A stretch of DNA of 64,000 bases from Rhodobacteraceae bacterium IMCC1909 (GCA_030704425.1 JAPDHM010000002.1:1054001-1118000); one strand, 5' to 3'; positions 16,838 to 26,978 are shown, numbered from the stretch's first letter. The notes: generated by a model from the sequence alone, not told the origin. Numbers and translations are program-made.

Positions 16838-17863
16838 TTATCTTTTCCCCATCATTGAAATTCGGATGAAACATCTCTCAACCTGTGCCATTTGCGGCGC
16901 GGTTTGCCCCGCAGATCGTAGCTGCAAATCAGTGTCTAGCAAAAGCGAAATCACCTGTTCCAGCCGGTCTCGGCGCCAAGCGCCGACCTGCCGTTGGATC
17001 CGATCTCGACGTGGCCCGTAAACCGGCGGCCGAAGCTTTGCCACGCCTTGCTGCGCACCCGCTGGATCAGAGGCTGCCGCATGGAGAAGGCGAAAATGGC
17101 GCAAAGCAGCAATGCAAAGCCCAGTGGCGGTTCCGCCCTGAGCGATCACGCGGTGCAACACCGGGGCAATCTCATTTGTTTTCAAATCGGCCACCAACCC
17201 AATGACATCATCGAGCGCCGCTTCGGTGGATTGCGGCGCGCAGATCTCAACATCTCTTAGGGTGACGGGCCCTGCTTGGGACATGCAATATAAAGACAAT
17301 TTTTCCAAGAATTGACTGAAATCACCGGGATCTATGGCCTTGGAAAGATCTGTAATGGCCGCGCTGGCCTCAGCGTCGACCGCGCCCATGCCGACTTTTG
17401 CCAAAGCGGCCTCCACTTCGGCGCGGGTGGGTGGTTCATCAAAAATGGCGATAGACCAGGCATTGGGATGAGCTTCAAAAGCTTTGCGGATTTTTGATGT
17501 CGGTTTTAGAGCGCCGCCAATGACAACCATCTGCGCATCACCGGCCTGCCAATCGGCCAATCCCGCCAAGATTGCATCGGCGCAATTGTCATTGGCGTCT
17601 TCCACGAGAACCACGCGCGGGCCGGGGAAAAACCCGACTGCTTTGATGGCATCATTCAGCGCGGCCCCGTCGCGTCGTAACTCACCGCCCTGCAGGCGCG
17701 TGAGGCGCATTTCCTCTTTGCCCTGCGGGCCGATCAGCCCCTTGATCAATTGCTGTCGCCTCAGCGCCACACGCATCGCATTGGCGCCATAGATCAACAC
17801 CCCCGTTTTGTTGGGATTGGGCTTCGCAAAAACCGCCGCTGCGTCGCGGGCGGAGAGCTTCAT
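16838..17863 (-). CDS. holA: DNA polymerase III subunit delta
   Basis: Clamp-loader delta subunit, which opens the beta sliding clamp during replication; 341 residues, normal length. It starts [30 protein letters not shown], matching alphaproteobacterial HolA, and contains the RIPAxx-like conserved centre and C-terminal helical collar segment LLHAAASDPAG. It overlaps lptE by 4 bp upstream, and the leuS-lptE-holA order is conserved in Rhodobacteraceae, which strengthens the call. Confidence 0.9.
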   Translation of the reverse strand: MKLSARDAAAVFAKPNPNKTGVLIYGANAMRVALRRQQLIKGLIGPQGKEEMRLTRLQGGELRRDGAALNDAIKAVGFFPGPRVVLVEDANDNCADAILAGLADWQAGDAQMVVIGGALKPTSKIRKAFEAHPNAWSIAIFDEPPTRAEVEAALAKVGMGAVDAEASAAITDLSKAIDPGDFSQFLEKLSLYCMSQAGPVTLRDVEICAPQSTEAALDDVIGLVADLKTNEIAPVLHRVIAQGGTATGLCIAALRHFRLLHAAASDPAGAQQGVAKLRPPVYGPRRDRIQRQVGAWRRDRLEQVISLLLDTDLQLRSAGQTAPQMAQVERCFIRISMMGKR

Positions 17864-18330
17864 GGGAGGTCCAGCGTCAGAAGCGCCGTGGAAACTTGTT
17901 TTGCCAGAATGACCATTAAGCGGTCATAGGCGTCTCGCTGAGCCCGCTGCGTGGCGACGGTGGTCCCTGTGGCGGAGTAGCCGGTAAATGATTTTGCACT
18001 TTGGTGGGTCAGGATGGCGCCATTGTTGTCCAGCAAGGAATACTCCAGCTCGCCGACAAGGCTATAGCGGCTGATCTCTTGGGCGGCGGAGACAACGATA
18101 TTGTCCTCTGTGACTTTCAATTCATAATGCAACGCAAAACGCGCGCTCTTTGCGCCTCCAAGCTGCGCTTCTAAGTTCCGCACCAGCTCATATTCTGCCC
18201 GATTGACCGGTGCTTGGATCAGTACCTGATTGTAAAGCTGTTGCGAGCTGGGCTCCATGACAGGAGTAAGCCCACAGCCCGCCAGGGCAAGAGCTGCACT
18301 TAGAAATCCGCGTCGGCTAGATAACCACAT
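17860..18330 (-). CDS. lptE: LPS assembly lipoprotein LptE
   Basis: Outer-membrane lipoprotein that plugs the LptD barrel for lipopolysaccharide export; 156 residues. Starting at 18330 gives [19 protein letters not shown], a signal peptide with lipobox LAGC (lipidated Cys19). The n-region contains SRRGFL, which resembles a twin-arginine motif, so Tat export is conceivable. The longer in-frame start at 18381 would lie inside leuS and bury the signal, so I reject it. It overlaps leuS by 14 bp and holA by 4 bp. Confidence 0.87.
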   Translation of the reverse strand: MWLSSRRGFLSAALALAGCGLTPVMEPSSQQLYNQVLIQAPVNRAEYELVRNLEAQLGGAKSARFALHYELKVTEDNIVVSAAQEISRYSLVGELEYSLLDNNGAILTHQSAKSFTGYSATGTTVATQRAQRDAYDRLMVILAKQVSTALLTLDLP

Positions 18331-20875
18331 TGACGATACGTCCGGGTACAATGACAAGTTTCTTGGGTGTAGCACCATCAAGCGCTTTCATCACAGCGTT
18401 ATTCTGCAACACCAAGACTTCCAGCTCTTCGTTGATCATATCTTTGGCCACAGTGATCTCATCACGGCGCTTGCCATTGATTTGGATAGGCAAAGTGACC
18501 TCATCTTCGATCAAGAGCTCCGGATCTGCTTTCGGCCAGGGCGCATTGGCAATAAGCCCCTGTCCGCCTTGATGCGCCCAAATGTCCTCTGCCAAATGCG
18601 GCGTCATCGGCGCCATCAATTGCGCTAAGGTTCTGATTGCCTCATGCTGCGCGGCATATCCGGCCTTGGATTTGGCCAATGTTGCGGTGAAACCATAGAG
18701 CTTGGCAATTGCTGCATTGAACCCAAAACTTTCCACCCCCGATGTGACGTCCACAATGGTTTTGTGAAGCGCGCGCAGGAGATCCTTGTCCCCTTCGCCA
18801 GATTGATTTTTGTCCATATTGGCGATTTTATCGCAAAGTTGCCAGACGCGGTTCAGATGCTTAAACGCCGCTTCCGCACCAGAAGCTGTCCACTCCACAT
18901 CGCGCTCAGGCGGACTGTCAGATAGAACAAACCACCGCGCCGTATCGGCTCCGTAGCTGCTGATGATGCTGATCGGATCAACCACGTTATTTTTTGATTT
19001 CGACATCTTTGCGGAAGGCACAATGGTGACCTCAACGCCGCCATCAAGCAAGAAAGCCTTTCCATCCCGGAGTGCCACCTCTTCGGGGTAGTGATAGACA
19101 GGCCGGCCGTCTTTGCCCTCTGATTTATAGATCGCATGGGTGACCATGCCTTGGGTAAAAAGCGCGTCAAAAGGTTCAATCGCGGAAGGGGGCAAATGGC
19201 CACAGATCTGCATGGCGCGGGCAAAGAACCGCGAATAGAGCAGGTGCAAAATCGCATGTTCCACGCCGCCAATATATTGATCGACGTTCATCCAATAGCT
19301 GGCCTCCGCCACATCCGTAGGTGTGGCGGCATTGGGGGCCGTGAAGCGCGCATAATACCAAGAGGAATCCACGAAAGTATCCATGGTATCGGTCTCACGG
19401 CGGGCGGCCTTGCCGCAGGCGGGGCAGGCGCAGTTGCGCCAGGTGGGGTGCCGATCCAACGGGTTCCCCGGAATGTCAAACGTCACATCATCAGGCAGGC
19501 GGACTGGCAGGTTTTCCTTCTTCTCCGGCACGACGCCGCAGCTGTCACAATGCACCACCGGAATCGGACACCCCCAATAGCGCTGTCGGCTCAATCCCCA
19601 ATCGCGCAAACGATATTGCGTTTTTCCGATGCCAAGCCCCTGGGCTTCGGCCCAGTCGATGGTGGAGTCAATCGCCTCTTGCCCCGTGGCCTCTTGCAGG
19701 CCGGCAGGTTGGTTGACCCAGCGCACCGTCTCCGTTTTGGCCGGCACGAAAGCCACATCTGTCACGGGTGTATCATCGTTGAGCGCAAAGAAGGTATCAA
19801 TCACTGGCAGATCATATTTTCGCGCAAAATCAAGGTCGCGCTGGTCATGGGCGGGGCAGGCGAAGATTGCGCCGGTGCCGTAATCCATCATCACAAAATT
19901 GGCGACCCAAACAGGCAATGGCGTGCCGCCAAGCGGATTTTGCACGGTGATGCCGGTATCAAAGCCCTTCTTTTCAGCCTTTTCCATAGCCGCTTCTGTT
20001 GTGTCCATTTTCTTACATTCGGCACAGAATTCCGCCAGGGCAGGGTTTTGAGCTGCCAGACTTTGGGTCAGCGGGTGGTTTGCGGCCAGTCCAATGAATG
20101 AGGCGCCCACCAATGTATCGGGGCGGGTGGTGTAAACGGTGATTCCCTCATGACCATCTTGGGGTGTCATCAGCGGGAAGGTCATTTCCAACCCCCTCGA
20201 TTGGCCGATCCAATTCTCCTGCATCAAGCGAACTTTGGCAGGCCAGTTTTCCAGCCCGTCCAAGGCGCTGAGCAATTCGTGCGACATGGACGAGATATTG
20301 AAGAACCATTGTGTTAACTCGCGGCGTTCCACCTCGGCATTGGAACGCCAGCCTTTGCCGTCAATTACCTGCTCATTGGCCAGAACCGTCATATCGACTG
20401 GATCCCAATTGACCATCGCATTCTTGCGATAGACCAAATCATTGGCAAGCATATCGAGAAACAACGCCTGTTGTTGTCCGTAATATTCAGGGTCACAGGT
20501 GGCGAACTCGCGCGACCAATCGATGGACAGGCCCAAGGGCTTCATCTGTGTGCGCATGGTTGCGATGTTGTCGTAGGTCCATTCTTTTGGATGCCCACCG
20601 ATCGCCATCGCGGCATTTTCGGCCGGCATGCCAAAGGCGTCCCAGCCCATCGGGTGTAGAACATTATGCCCGGTAGACAGCTTATAACGCGCGATCACAT
20701 CGCCCATGGTGTAATTGCGGACATGGCCCATGTGAATGCGGCCCGACGGATAGGGGAACATTTCCAGGACATAATATTTCGGACGATCGGCAGTGGCCAC
20801 GGCCTTGAAGGTCTCGCCTTTGGCCCATGCCTCTTGCCATTTGGCTTCGATTTCGGCGGGGGAATAGCTGCTCAT
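18317..20875 (-). CDS. leuS: Leucyl-tRNA synthetase
   Basis: Class I aminoacyl-tRNA synthetase charging tRNA-Leu, 852 residues, normal for bacterial LeuRS. The HIGH motif appears as HMGHVRNY near residue 50 and the KMSKS loop as AKMSKSKNN near residue 610. The zinc-binding Cys segment ([12 protein letters not shown] ... CPACGK) and the CP1 editing domain ([12 protein letters not shown]) are present. I start at [14 protein letters not shown], with GAGG upstream; an extra 11 codons begin at an in-frame TTG and are unlikely. First gene of the leuS-lptE-holA-GST run. Confidence 0.96.
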   Translation of the reverse strand: MSSYSPAEIEAKWQEAWAKGETFKAVATADRPKYYVLEMFPYPSGRIHMGHVRNYTMGDVIARYKLSTGHNVLHPMGWDAFGMPAENAAMAIGGHPKEWTYDNIATMRTQMKPLGLSIDWSREFATCDPEYYGQQQALFLDMLANDLVYRKNAMVNWDPVDMTVLANEQVIDGKGWRSNAEVERRELTQWFFNISSMSHELLSALDGLENWPAKVRLMQENWIGQSRGLEMTFPLMTPQDGHEGITVYTTRPDTLVGASFIGLAANHPLTQSLAAQNPALAEFCAECKKMDTTEAAMEKAEKKGFDTGITVQNPLGGTPLPVWVANFVMMDYGTGAIFACPAHDQRDLDFARKYDLPVIDTFFALNDDTPVTDVAFVPAKTETVRWVNQPAGLQEATGQEAIDSTIDWAEAQGLGIGKTQYRLRDWGLSRQRYWGCPIPVVHCDSCGVVPEKKENLPVRLPDDVTFDIPGNPLDRHPTWRNCACPACGKAARRETDTMDTFVDSSWYYARFTAPNAATPTDVAEASYWMNVDQYIGGVEHAILHLLYSRFFARAMQICGHLPPSAIEPFDALFTQGMVTHAIYKSEGKDGRPVYHYPEEVALRDGKAFLLDGGVEVTIVPSAKMSKSKNNVVDPISIISSYGADTARWFVLSDSPPERDVEWTASGAEAAFKHLNRVWQLCDKIANMDKNQSGEGDKDLLRALHKTIVDVTSGVESFGFNAAIAKLYGFTATLAKSKAGYAAQHEAIRTLAQLMAPMTPHLAEDIWAHQGGQGLIANAPWPKADPELLIEDEVTLPIQINGKRRDEITVAKDMINEELEVLVLQNNAVMKALDGATPKKLVIVPGRIVNVVI

Positions 20876-21004
20876 GAGATCTGCCTCGTCTATATATTCA
20901 TGGGCCAAACCCAGATTGAGCGCCCGCCGCCAGTCATAGGCTGCTTTGTCTCAGGTTTCCAGAGCTCCAAGGGATCCATGCCGAAAAATCATCATCCAAT
21001 AATG

Positions 21005-21031
21005 AAAAAGGCGACCCTTTCGGGCCGCCTT
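21005..21031 (-). terminator. Terminator of the second porin gene
   Basis: On the minus strand AAGGCGGCCC pairs with GGGTCGCCTT around GAAA, with one mismatch, followed by a T-run, 24 bp after the porin stop. Confidence 0.85.
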
Positions 21032-21054
21032 CGGAAGGTTCGATTTCAATCGAC

Positions 21055-22137
21055 TTAGAATGCGAAAGAAAGCTGGAAGGTCATGCCTTCTTTGTAGTCT
21101 TTTGCACCAACGTCGTCGTCGTTATCATCGTTGTCGTTGTCATTTGCGTAGGATGCCAAGAGCGATGCACCGCCGCCGAGATCATAGCTCACACCGGCAT
21201 ATGTATCTTCGCCACCGTCATCGGCACCGAGAAAGAGGCTCAGGCCGTTGCCCATTTCGTAGGACACGTCAACATTCCAGTCCTGACTTTCGTCTGTGGC
21301 AACTGTCAAGCCCACTGCATCTGCGTCATATATGAATTTCACATCCCAGTTGTTTTCTGCGCCATCTTTGCCTGCTTGAACGTAAGATGCTGTTGTGGTG
21401 AGTGCGCCCATTGGGTAGCTGACTTCAATGCCGGTTGAACCGCCATTGTCGTTTTTGGCATAACCCAGTGCAACAGTTGCCCCAACCAAAGTTTTGCTCA
21501 CACGAACACCGGTTGTTGCTAGTTGCGACGGTGCTTCGTTATCATTATCGTCCAACCAAAGGGTGTTGGCGTTTTGATGGGCCAGCGCATAGGAGAATGC
21601 GCCTGCAGAGCCTGAGATGCCGAGTGAAATGTAATCTTTTTCATTACCTGCCACAGGAATGGTCGCCTTAGTGGGGTTATCAAGATGTGTATCGTCACCC
21701 AAAGACACGCTGAGTTTTGCGCCACCAAAGGTCACATCGGCACGGGTCACCATTTCGTCGTCTGCGTCACGGAAGGCGTCGTTATCCTTGGAGCCTACAG
21801 CGGTCCAGGCATTTTTAGCGGCATGATCTGTATCGCCGTAGTGGATGCCGGAATCGCCATTTGTCAAAGAGATCAAAGCGTCAGAGGCATTGAAACTCAC
21901 GCCTTGGTCCGCATCGGTAACGTCAAACTCAACAGAAGCGGCGGCTGTGAAGCCGTTGTTCAGCTCTTGTGAAAAATCGATGTTCAGATCCAGGTCGGAG
22001 AACGCAGCGCCAATAGAGTCGCCAGTTTCGTGATCTGTGTTGTTGTAGCCAAATTTTGCTGTACCTGAGAAGGTCACTTCTGCAGCGGCAATACCAGCGG
22101 TCATCACCACAGCAGTAGAAGTAAGGAGAATGCTCAA
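21055..22137 (-). CDS. Outer-membrane porin with damaged 5' end
   Basis: 360-residue porin with Asp/Gly-rich loops and the C-terminal insertion signal MTFQLSFAF. The hydrophobic core and cleavage site of the signal peptide are intact (LTSTAVVMTAGIAAAEVTFSG), but the usual MKK-type positive start is missing: the frame opens with TTG (MSILLTS) at 22137, with no ATG and no clear ribosome-binding site. Immediately upstream the sequence turns into integrase-like coding on the other strand. The gene has probably lost its first codons and native promoter; it may be silent or use a substitute start. Confidence 0.8.
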   Translation of the reverse strand: MSILLTSTAVVMTAGIAAAEVTFSGTAKFGYNNTDHETGDSIGAAFSDLDLNIDFSQELNNGFTAAASVEFDVTDADQGVSFNASDALISLTNGDSGIHYGDTDHAAKNAWTAVGSKDNDAFRDADDEMVTRADVTFGGAKLSVSLGDDTHLDNPTKATIPVAGNEKDYISLGISGSAGAFSYALAHQNANTLWLDDNDNEAPSQLATTGVRVSKTLVGATVALGYAKNDNGGSTGIEVSYPMGALTTTASYVQAGKDGAENNWDVKFIYDADAVGLTVATDESQDWNVDVSYEMGNGLSLFLGADDGGEDTYAGVSYDLGGGASLLASYANDNDNDDNDDDVGAKDYKEGMTFQLSFAF

Positions 22138-22169
22138 ATATTTTTAAAATAACTGATTTCAATTCGTCT

Positions 22170-23082
22170 AACAGTCTCCAAGAACTCTCCTGTTTCGCAG
22201 ATTTCTTCGATCATAAATACTATGCGTTTCCCAAGGCGACCAAGCGTTGGAGCCAATTGGAGCTATATGTGTTCGACAAACACATTAGGCCAATCTTTGG
22301 GTAAAAAACCCTGGCAGAGATTACCAGCCAGGATCTCGACCTATGGATGACGGCGCAATTAGAGGCGGGCTACAAGCCTGCGACGGTGAACAAGCATTCC
22401 AGCATGTTGAACAGAATTCTGAACATTGCCGTGCAATGGGGTTATCTCGATACAAACCCATTTAAAGCTGTCGTCATCAAGAAATTGCCAACAGGCGATT
22501 ATATGCAGCGCTTCTTAACCCATACGGAGATCAAAAGTCTGCTGAGCGCTTGTAAGCGCAGCACGCATCCGTTCTTGCATTTATTTGTCAAATTGCTCTT
22601 GCTCACCGGGGCACGAAAGAGCGAACTGCGCCTGGCCAAATGGACCTGCATTGATTTGCAAAAGGGCGAGCTTTTTGTTGCCGTCAGTAAAAGTGGCCGC
22701 AGCCGCACAGTGGCTTTGAGCAAAAAAGCCCTGGCGGTTCCGGAGCAGGTGGAATTGCGGTCTGAGGCTCTGGGCCTGCCGATCACCCAGGACAGCTGGG
22801 TGTTCGCCAACCCCCGCACGGGCCAACCCTACACCAGCTTGCATACATATTGCGTTTTTTAAGGCTCGAGCCAGCGCGGGCCTGAGCTCCGTTCGGATGC
22901 ATGACTTGCGCCACACCTATGCCAGCCTTTTGATTAACAATGGCGCAAGTATTTATGAGGTTCAGAAATTTCTGGGGCATTATAATATCTCTATGGCTGA
23001 ACGCTATGCCCGCCTCTTTCCCAATACTTTGCAAGATCGGGTTGATATCGTCGCCGACTCGCTGGATTTTGACCGCATTTAA
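22170..23082 (+). pseudogene. Tyrosine recombinase (phage-type integrase) relic
   Basis: Decayed site-specific recombinase. The frame reads from about 22170 through a core-binding domain (FADFFDHKYYAFPKATKRW, then ...DKHIRPIFG), hits an in-frame TAA at 22302-22304, and continues (KTLAEITSQDL, TVNKHSSMLNRIL). The catalytic Arg is in LTGARKSELRLAKW. A frameshift at the T-run near 22853-22858 separates it from the remaining catalytic box HDLRHTYASLL, the GHYN His and the ERYAR Tyr. The N-terminal arm-binding domain is missing. No tRNA or attachment repeat was seen nearby. The 5' side abuts the damaged porin. Confidence 0.88.
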
Positions 23083-23418
23083 ATGTAGGCATCTGCGGAG
23101 CCTGTGACGCTTGCAGTGAGGTGATCTGTTCCATGCGCCGCGCATGCGGGGGCAAAAGCCTGGCTTCTACAGCTCGCTTTATGTAGGATTTTCGGGTGGT
23201 CTGTGTGAGGTAGCCATTTTCAGCTTGATAGCGGGGGGCGTTCGTACTGTTCAAAGGGCGTTCCTTATGCGTGGCCGTAGGCATCGGATTTGGATCGTTG
23301 CTCTACAGGTGCGACGCGGCCCTATCAAAACGCATTATGCGGTTTGACCTCACCGGTGGTCGCAATAGGTTAAAAACATGGCTGGCTGTGATCCTGCGGC
23401 CACATTTGGGGAATGCTT
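23083..23418. other. Gene-free stretch between integrase relic and SDR gene
   Basis: 336 bp in which I see no tRNA, repeat or supported gene. A 67-codon frame at 23144-23347 has no family resemblance and no ribosome-binding site. This may be further debris from the integrated element. Confidence 0.4.
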
Positions 23419-24186
23419 ATGATATTTGAAAACTCTGCTGTAGCCGTTGTATCAGGCGGCGCCTCTGGTTTAGGTGCGGCCACCGCGCGGAAGCTCTCGA
23501 AAATAGGCGCGCGGGTTGTGGTTTTTGATCTTAACACGCAGGCCGGTGAGGCCGTGGCCCAGGAGCTTGGCGGGTTATTTCAACATGTTGACGTGGCCGA
23601 TCCTGTCAGCGTCGCCGCAGGGTTTGAGGCCGTAGTCGCATCTTTTGGCACGCCGCGCATCATGATCAACTGTGCGGGTATTGCCCCGGCCATTAAAACC
23701 GTGTCACGCGGCGCGGCGCATGATCCTGCGGAATTTGCCAAGACGATCCAGGTTAATCTGATCGGCAGTTTCAACTGCGCATCTCAAGCCGCTTGTTTAA
23801 TGGCGGCCGCAGATCCATGCGGGCCCGACGGCGCGCGGGGCGTGATTATCAACACAGCTTCCGTGGCAGCCTATGATGGGCAAATCGGCCAGGTTGCCTA
23901 TTCAGCATCCAAGGGTGGAATCGTAGGGATGACCCTGCCAATGGCGCGGGATTTGGCTGATAAAGGCATTCGTGTATGCGCCATTGCGCCGGGTATCTTC
24001 GCCACCCCCATGATGGACGGTATGCCGCAAGAGGTTCAAGATGCGCTGGGCGCGCAGGTGCCCTTCCCGCGGCGCTTGGGTCAGGGGGCGGAATATGCCA
24101 ATTTGGTTGGACATATCATCGACAATCAAATGCTGAACGGTGAAGTCATCCGCTTGGACGGCGCCATCCGTATGGCGCCGCGGTAA
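23419..24186 (+). CDS. SDR-family 3-hydroxyacyl-CoA dehydrogenase-like protein
   Basis: 255-residue short-chain dehydrogenase resembling the HSD10 / type II 3-hydroxyacyl-CoA dehydrogenase group. The cofactor motif is VVSGGASGLGAATA and the Asp in VVFDLN selects NAD. The catalytic Ser is in INTASVAAY and YxxxK is in YSASKGG. The sequence ends GEVIRLDGAIRMAPR, as in that group. Start at 23419 is favoured by GGGGA at 23408-23412; an ATG six bases upstream is too close to it. The next gene starts 9 bp after the stop, suggesting a two-gene fatty-acid or side-chain oxidation unit. Confidence 0.87.
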   Translation: MIFENSAVAVVSGGASGLGAATARKLSKIGARVVVFDLNTQAGEAVAQELGGLFQHVDVADPVSVAAGFEAVVASFGTPRIMINCAGIAPAIKTVSRGAAHDPAEFAKTIQVNLIGSFNCASQAACLMAAADPCGPDGARGVIINTASVAAYDGQIGQVAYSASKGGIVGMTLPMARDLADKGIRVCAIAPGIFATPMMDGMPQEVQDALGAQVPFPRRLGQGAEYANLVGHIIDNQMLNGEVIRLDGAIRMAPR

Positions 24187-24195
24187 ACCGTCCAA

Positions 24196-25119
24196 ATGTT
24201 GGATACAGGGCGCCCAGTCGCGATTCTTGGAGCTGGCTTGATTGGTGTCAGCTGGGCTGCATTGTTTTTGCATCATGGAGTCCATGTGCAGGCTTGGGAT
24301 CCTGATCCCGAGGCGCGGGATGCGCTGGAAGATCGGGTCAAGGCGCCCATGGAGCAACTGCGGCAATTGGGCGCGGGCGCGGATAGGCCAGGACGTTTGA
24401 CAGTTCATTGTGAGCTTACAGAGGTGTTTTCAGGCGCGTTTTTCGTGCAAGAGAATGCACCTGAGCGCCTGGATGTTAAACACGATCTTTACCGCCGCTT
24501 TGAGCTACACGCCGAGGCCGATGCTCTGATTGCCTCCAGCGCCTCTGGTCTGCCCTGGTCGCGTCTGAGCGCGCAGATGGACCGGCCGGAGCGTCTGCTG
24601 AACGCCCACCCCTACAACCCGCCTCATCTCGTGCCTTTGGTTGAGCTGTTTTGCCCTGCGGAGGCGAGTTTGGCACGCGCTGAAGATCTTTACAGCCGCA
24701 TTGGCCGGGTGCCCGTGCGCATGAAACGCGAGGCGGTGGGTCATTTGGCCAATCGGCTGGCGTCTGCGCTCTGGCGCGAAGCGGTGCATATCGTTGCTGA
24801 AGGCATCGCGGATGTGGAGGCGGTGGATCTTGCGTTGGTGAACGGGCCCGGGCTGCGCTGGGCCGTTATGGGTGCGCATATGACCTATCATCTGGGCGGC
24901 GGCGCTGGGGGCATGGCTCATTATCTTGAGCATCTCGGTGACAGTCAGGAGGGGCGTTGGAGCACGCTTGGCACCCCGCGATTGACCCCAGAGCTGCGGG
25001 CCGCGTTGATCGCGGGCGTTGAGGCCGAGGCTGGAGGCAAATCCATTGCGCAATTGGAGCAAGAACGCGATGCCGCGTTGATAGGCATCTTGGCCACGCG
25101 AAAGGCTCTAGATACCTGA
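24196..25119 (+). CDS. 3-hydroxyacyl-CoA / carnitine 3-dehydrogenase-like protein
   Basis: 307-residue NAD-dependent dehydrogenase of the 3-hydroxyacyl-CoA dehydrogenase fold. The N-terminal Rossmann motif is VAILGAGLIGVSWA, and the catalytic-region segment LLNAHPYNPPHLVPLVEL is shared with carnitine 3-dehydrogenase and lambda-crystallin/L-gulonate dehydrogenase. A helical C-domain follows. The substrate is therefore a beta-hydroxy acid such as carnitine or gulonate rather than certainly an acyl-CoA. No other carnitine genes are adjacent. It forms a pair with the SDR gene and converges on the enoyl-CoA hydratase. Confidence 0.8.
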   Translation: MLDTGRPVAILGAGLIGVSWAALFLHHGVHVQAWDPDPEARDALEDRVKAPMEQLRQLGAGADRPGRLTVHCELTEVFSGAFFVQENAPERLDVKHDLYRRFELHAEADALIASSASGLPWSRLSAQMDRPERLLNAHPYNPPHLVPLVELFCPAEASLARAEDLYSRIGRVPVRMKREAVGHLANRLASALWREAVHIVAEGIADVEAVDLALVNGPGLRWAVMGAHMTYHLGGGAGGMAHYLEHLGDSQEGRWSTLGTPRLTPELRAALIAGVEAEAGGKSIAQLEQERDAALIGILATRKALDT

Positions 25120-25137
25120 GCCGCGCTCAACTCCGGG

Positions 25138-25929
25138 TCATTCTCCGCGAAACACGGGCGGGCGTTTTTCATTGAAGGCCGCCACCCCCTCGCGGCGGTC
25201 CTCGGTCGGAATGGTGCGGTTATAGGCTTCGATCTCCATAGCCAACCCATCTGACACCCCCATTCCGCCCCCGCGCCCAATCGCCAATTTGGCTTGCCGC
25301 ACTGCAATCGGCGCGTTGGCGGCTATGGTTTCGGCGGTCTGGAGCGCGGCTGGGAGCAACTCTTCAATTGGGTATATGGCATTGGCAAGACCCCAGTCCA
25401 GAGCTTGCTCAGCTGTGAAGACCTCACCGGTGAGGATCAATTCCTTGGCCCGTCGCTCCCCAATCGCGCGCGCGAGGGTCTGCGTGCCGCCCGCGCCAGG
25501 AATGATGCCGATTTTAACTTCGGTCTGTGCAAAACGCGCGCCGCGGGCCACATAGGCAAAATCGACCGCTGCGGCCAACTCGCATCCGCCGCCGTAGGCT
25601 GCACCATTTATGGCGCCAATCACGGGAATCGGGCAGGTAATCACTGCGCGTGCCATGCGCTCATAGACTAAATGCTGTTTAGACCATGCGGCGTTGCTCA
25701 TCCCATGGCGCTCCTTCAAATCCCCACCCGCACAAAAGGCGCGGGTGCCAAATCCGGTGAGAATGATCGCGCGGGTTTCGCTGGGATCCATGGACAGAGA
25801 TTCAAAAATATCCACCAGATCCAACGCCATTTGCGTGTTGAACGCATTGGCAAAATCCGGACGGTTCAAAGTGATTTGCACGACATGGTTTGCAGGTCTC
25901 GAAATCAACAGGGTGTCATAGTAGCTCAT
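25138..25929 (-). CDS. Enoyl-CoA hydratase/isomerase family protein
   Basis: 263-residue crotonase-fold enzyme. The CoA/oxyanion motif GTRAFCAGGDLKER and the second oxyanion segment AINGAAYGGGCELA are present, as is the active-site acid region RFAQTEVKIGIIPGAGGTQTLAR. I start at MSYYDTLLISRP (25929); a longer frame runs into the upstream epimerase gene and is unlikely. It would hydrate an enoyl-CoA intermediate, and with the two dehydrogenases across the convergent gap it could form a beta-oxidation-like set. It lies 11 bp after the epimerase gene on the same strand, so the two are probably cotranscribed. Confidence 0.87.
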   Translation of the reverse strand: MSYYDTLLISRPANHVVQITLNRPDFANAFNTQMALDLVDIFESLSMDPSETRAIILTGFGTRAFCAGGDLKERHGMSNAAWSKQHLVYERMARAVITCPIPVIGAINGAAYGGGCELAAAVDFAYVARGARFAQTEVKIGIIPGAGGTQTLARAIGERRAKELILTGEVFTAEQALDWGLANAIYPIEELLPAALQTAETIAANAPIAVRQAKLAIGRGGGMGVSDGLAMEIEAYNRTIPTEDRREGVAAFNEKRPPVFRGE

Positions 25930-25939
25930 GTCAGGCCCT

Positions 25940-26878
25940 TTACCTTTGGGCATTCGCAAATTGCACCAGTGCCTCAACGGTGGCGTCAAAATTATAATGC
26001 GGCGCCCAGCCCCAATCTGCGCGCGCTGCGCTGTCATCAAAGACATCTGGCCAGCGCAGGATCAGGTCATCGGTCGGGCTGCCTGGGGTGAACGTGCAGC
26101 TAAAGCCGGGAAAACGGCTCTGGATTGCCTCCACGAGGTCTTGGGCCGTGAACATATAGCTATGCAGATTATAGGCATGTTGGGTCAATGTAGCCCGCTC
26201 GGCAGAGCAAATCTCAACGATGCTGCGGGTCACATCATTGAGGTAAAGCGTCGACATGCCGGTATCTGGGGCAACTGGCATCACGAAGGTGTCGCCTCTG
26301 GCCGCAGCGGCGATGGCATGGCTTGGATAGGCGGTCATGGCACCGGCTGGGGCGGAGGGGGACAAAACCATAGGGAATCTCAGGCAACGAAAATCAAATC
26401 CTTGCTTTAATTTGAGGTAAACCCCCATGCGCTCTACCGCGACTTTGGTTGCGCCATAAATATTTTCGGGCCATTGGGGCGTGTCCAATGCAACCGGACT
26501 GGTCAGGTCAGGACCATAGGTTGCCGCGGTGCTGGCGAAGAAAAAAGGTCCGATGTTCCGGTCCAAACATTGTCGCATCAAGCGAATGGAGCTCGAGGCG
26601 TTCACGTCCCAAGCCAATTCGGGATTGACTTCAGAGCTGCCCGAAAGCATGGATGCCAGGTGGATCACCACGTCGGGTTTATGGGTCGTGAGCGTGTCCT
26701 CCAAAAGGCTCTGGTCTCGCATATCACCTAAGACGACGGCATGGCGTGGATCATAATGAGGGCCTTCGCTACCGGACAGGTCAAAGCTGACCACGCGTGT
26801 GCCGATGGCTTCCAGATTCTGCGCCACCAAACGGCCAAGATTTCCATTGCCGCCTGTGACCAATGCTGTTTTGAACAT
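25940..26878 (-). CDS. NAD-dependent epimerase/dehydratase family protein
   Basis: 312-residue extended SDR. The cofactor motif is TALVTGGNGNLGRLVA, DLSG binds the adenosine ribose, and the active site has Ser/Thr in FFASTAATYG and YGATK (YxxxK). The family covers nucleotide-sugar epimerases and bacterial threonine-dehydrogenase-like enzymes; the C-terminal half (RWPDVFDDSAARADWGWAPHYN) recalls the latter and UDP-sugar epimerases alike. The substrate cannot be settled from sequence. Its cotranscription with the enoyl-CoA hydratase is likely. Confidence 0.82.
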   Translation of the reverse strand: MFKTALVTGGNGNLGRLVAQNLEAIGTRVVSFDLSGSEGPHYDPRHAVVLGDMRDQSLLEDTLTTHKPDVVIHLASMLSGSSEVNPELAWDVNASSSIRLMRQCLDRNIGPFFFASTAATYGPDLTSPVALDTPQWPENIYGATKVAVERMGVYLKLKQGFDFRCLRFPMVLSPSAPAGAMTAYPSHAIAAAARGDTFVMPVAPDTGMSTLYLNDVTRSIVEICSAERATLTQHAYNLHSYMFTAQDLVEAIQSRFPGFSCTFTPGSPTDDLILRWPDVFDDSAARADWGWAPHYNFDATVEALVQFANAQR

Positions 26879-26978
26879 GAGACCCCTCCGATGAAGCTGA
26901 GCGCATCATGCCGGCAAGGCGCTCAGATTGGCAAGTTTGAAAGCACCATTGGGCGCAGGTTGGCAGGGCCAGCGGTGT

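Noticed and set aside
20876-20908. Extended leuS start at a TTG
   Set aside because: Family proteins start at MSxYSPxEIE; the ATG at 20875 has GAGG upstream.
23144-23347. 67-codon frame after the integrase relic
   Set aside because: Arg-rich translation without family likeness, in a region that looks like debris.
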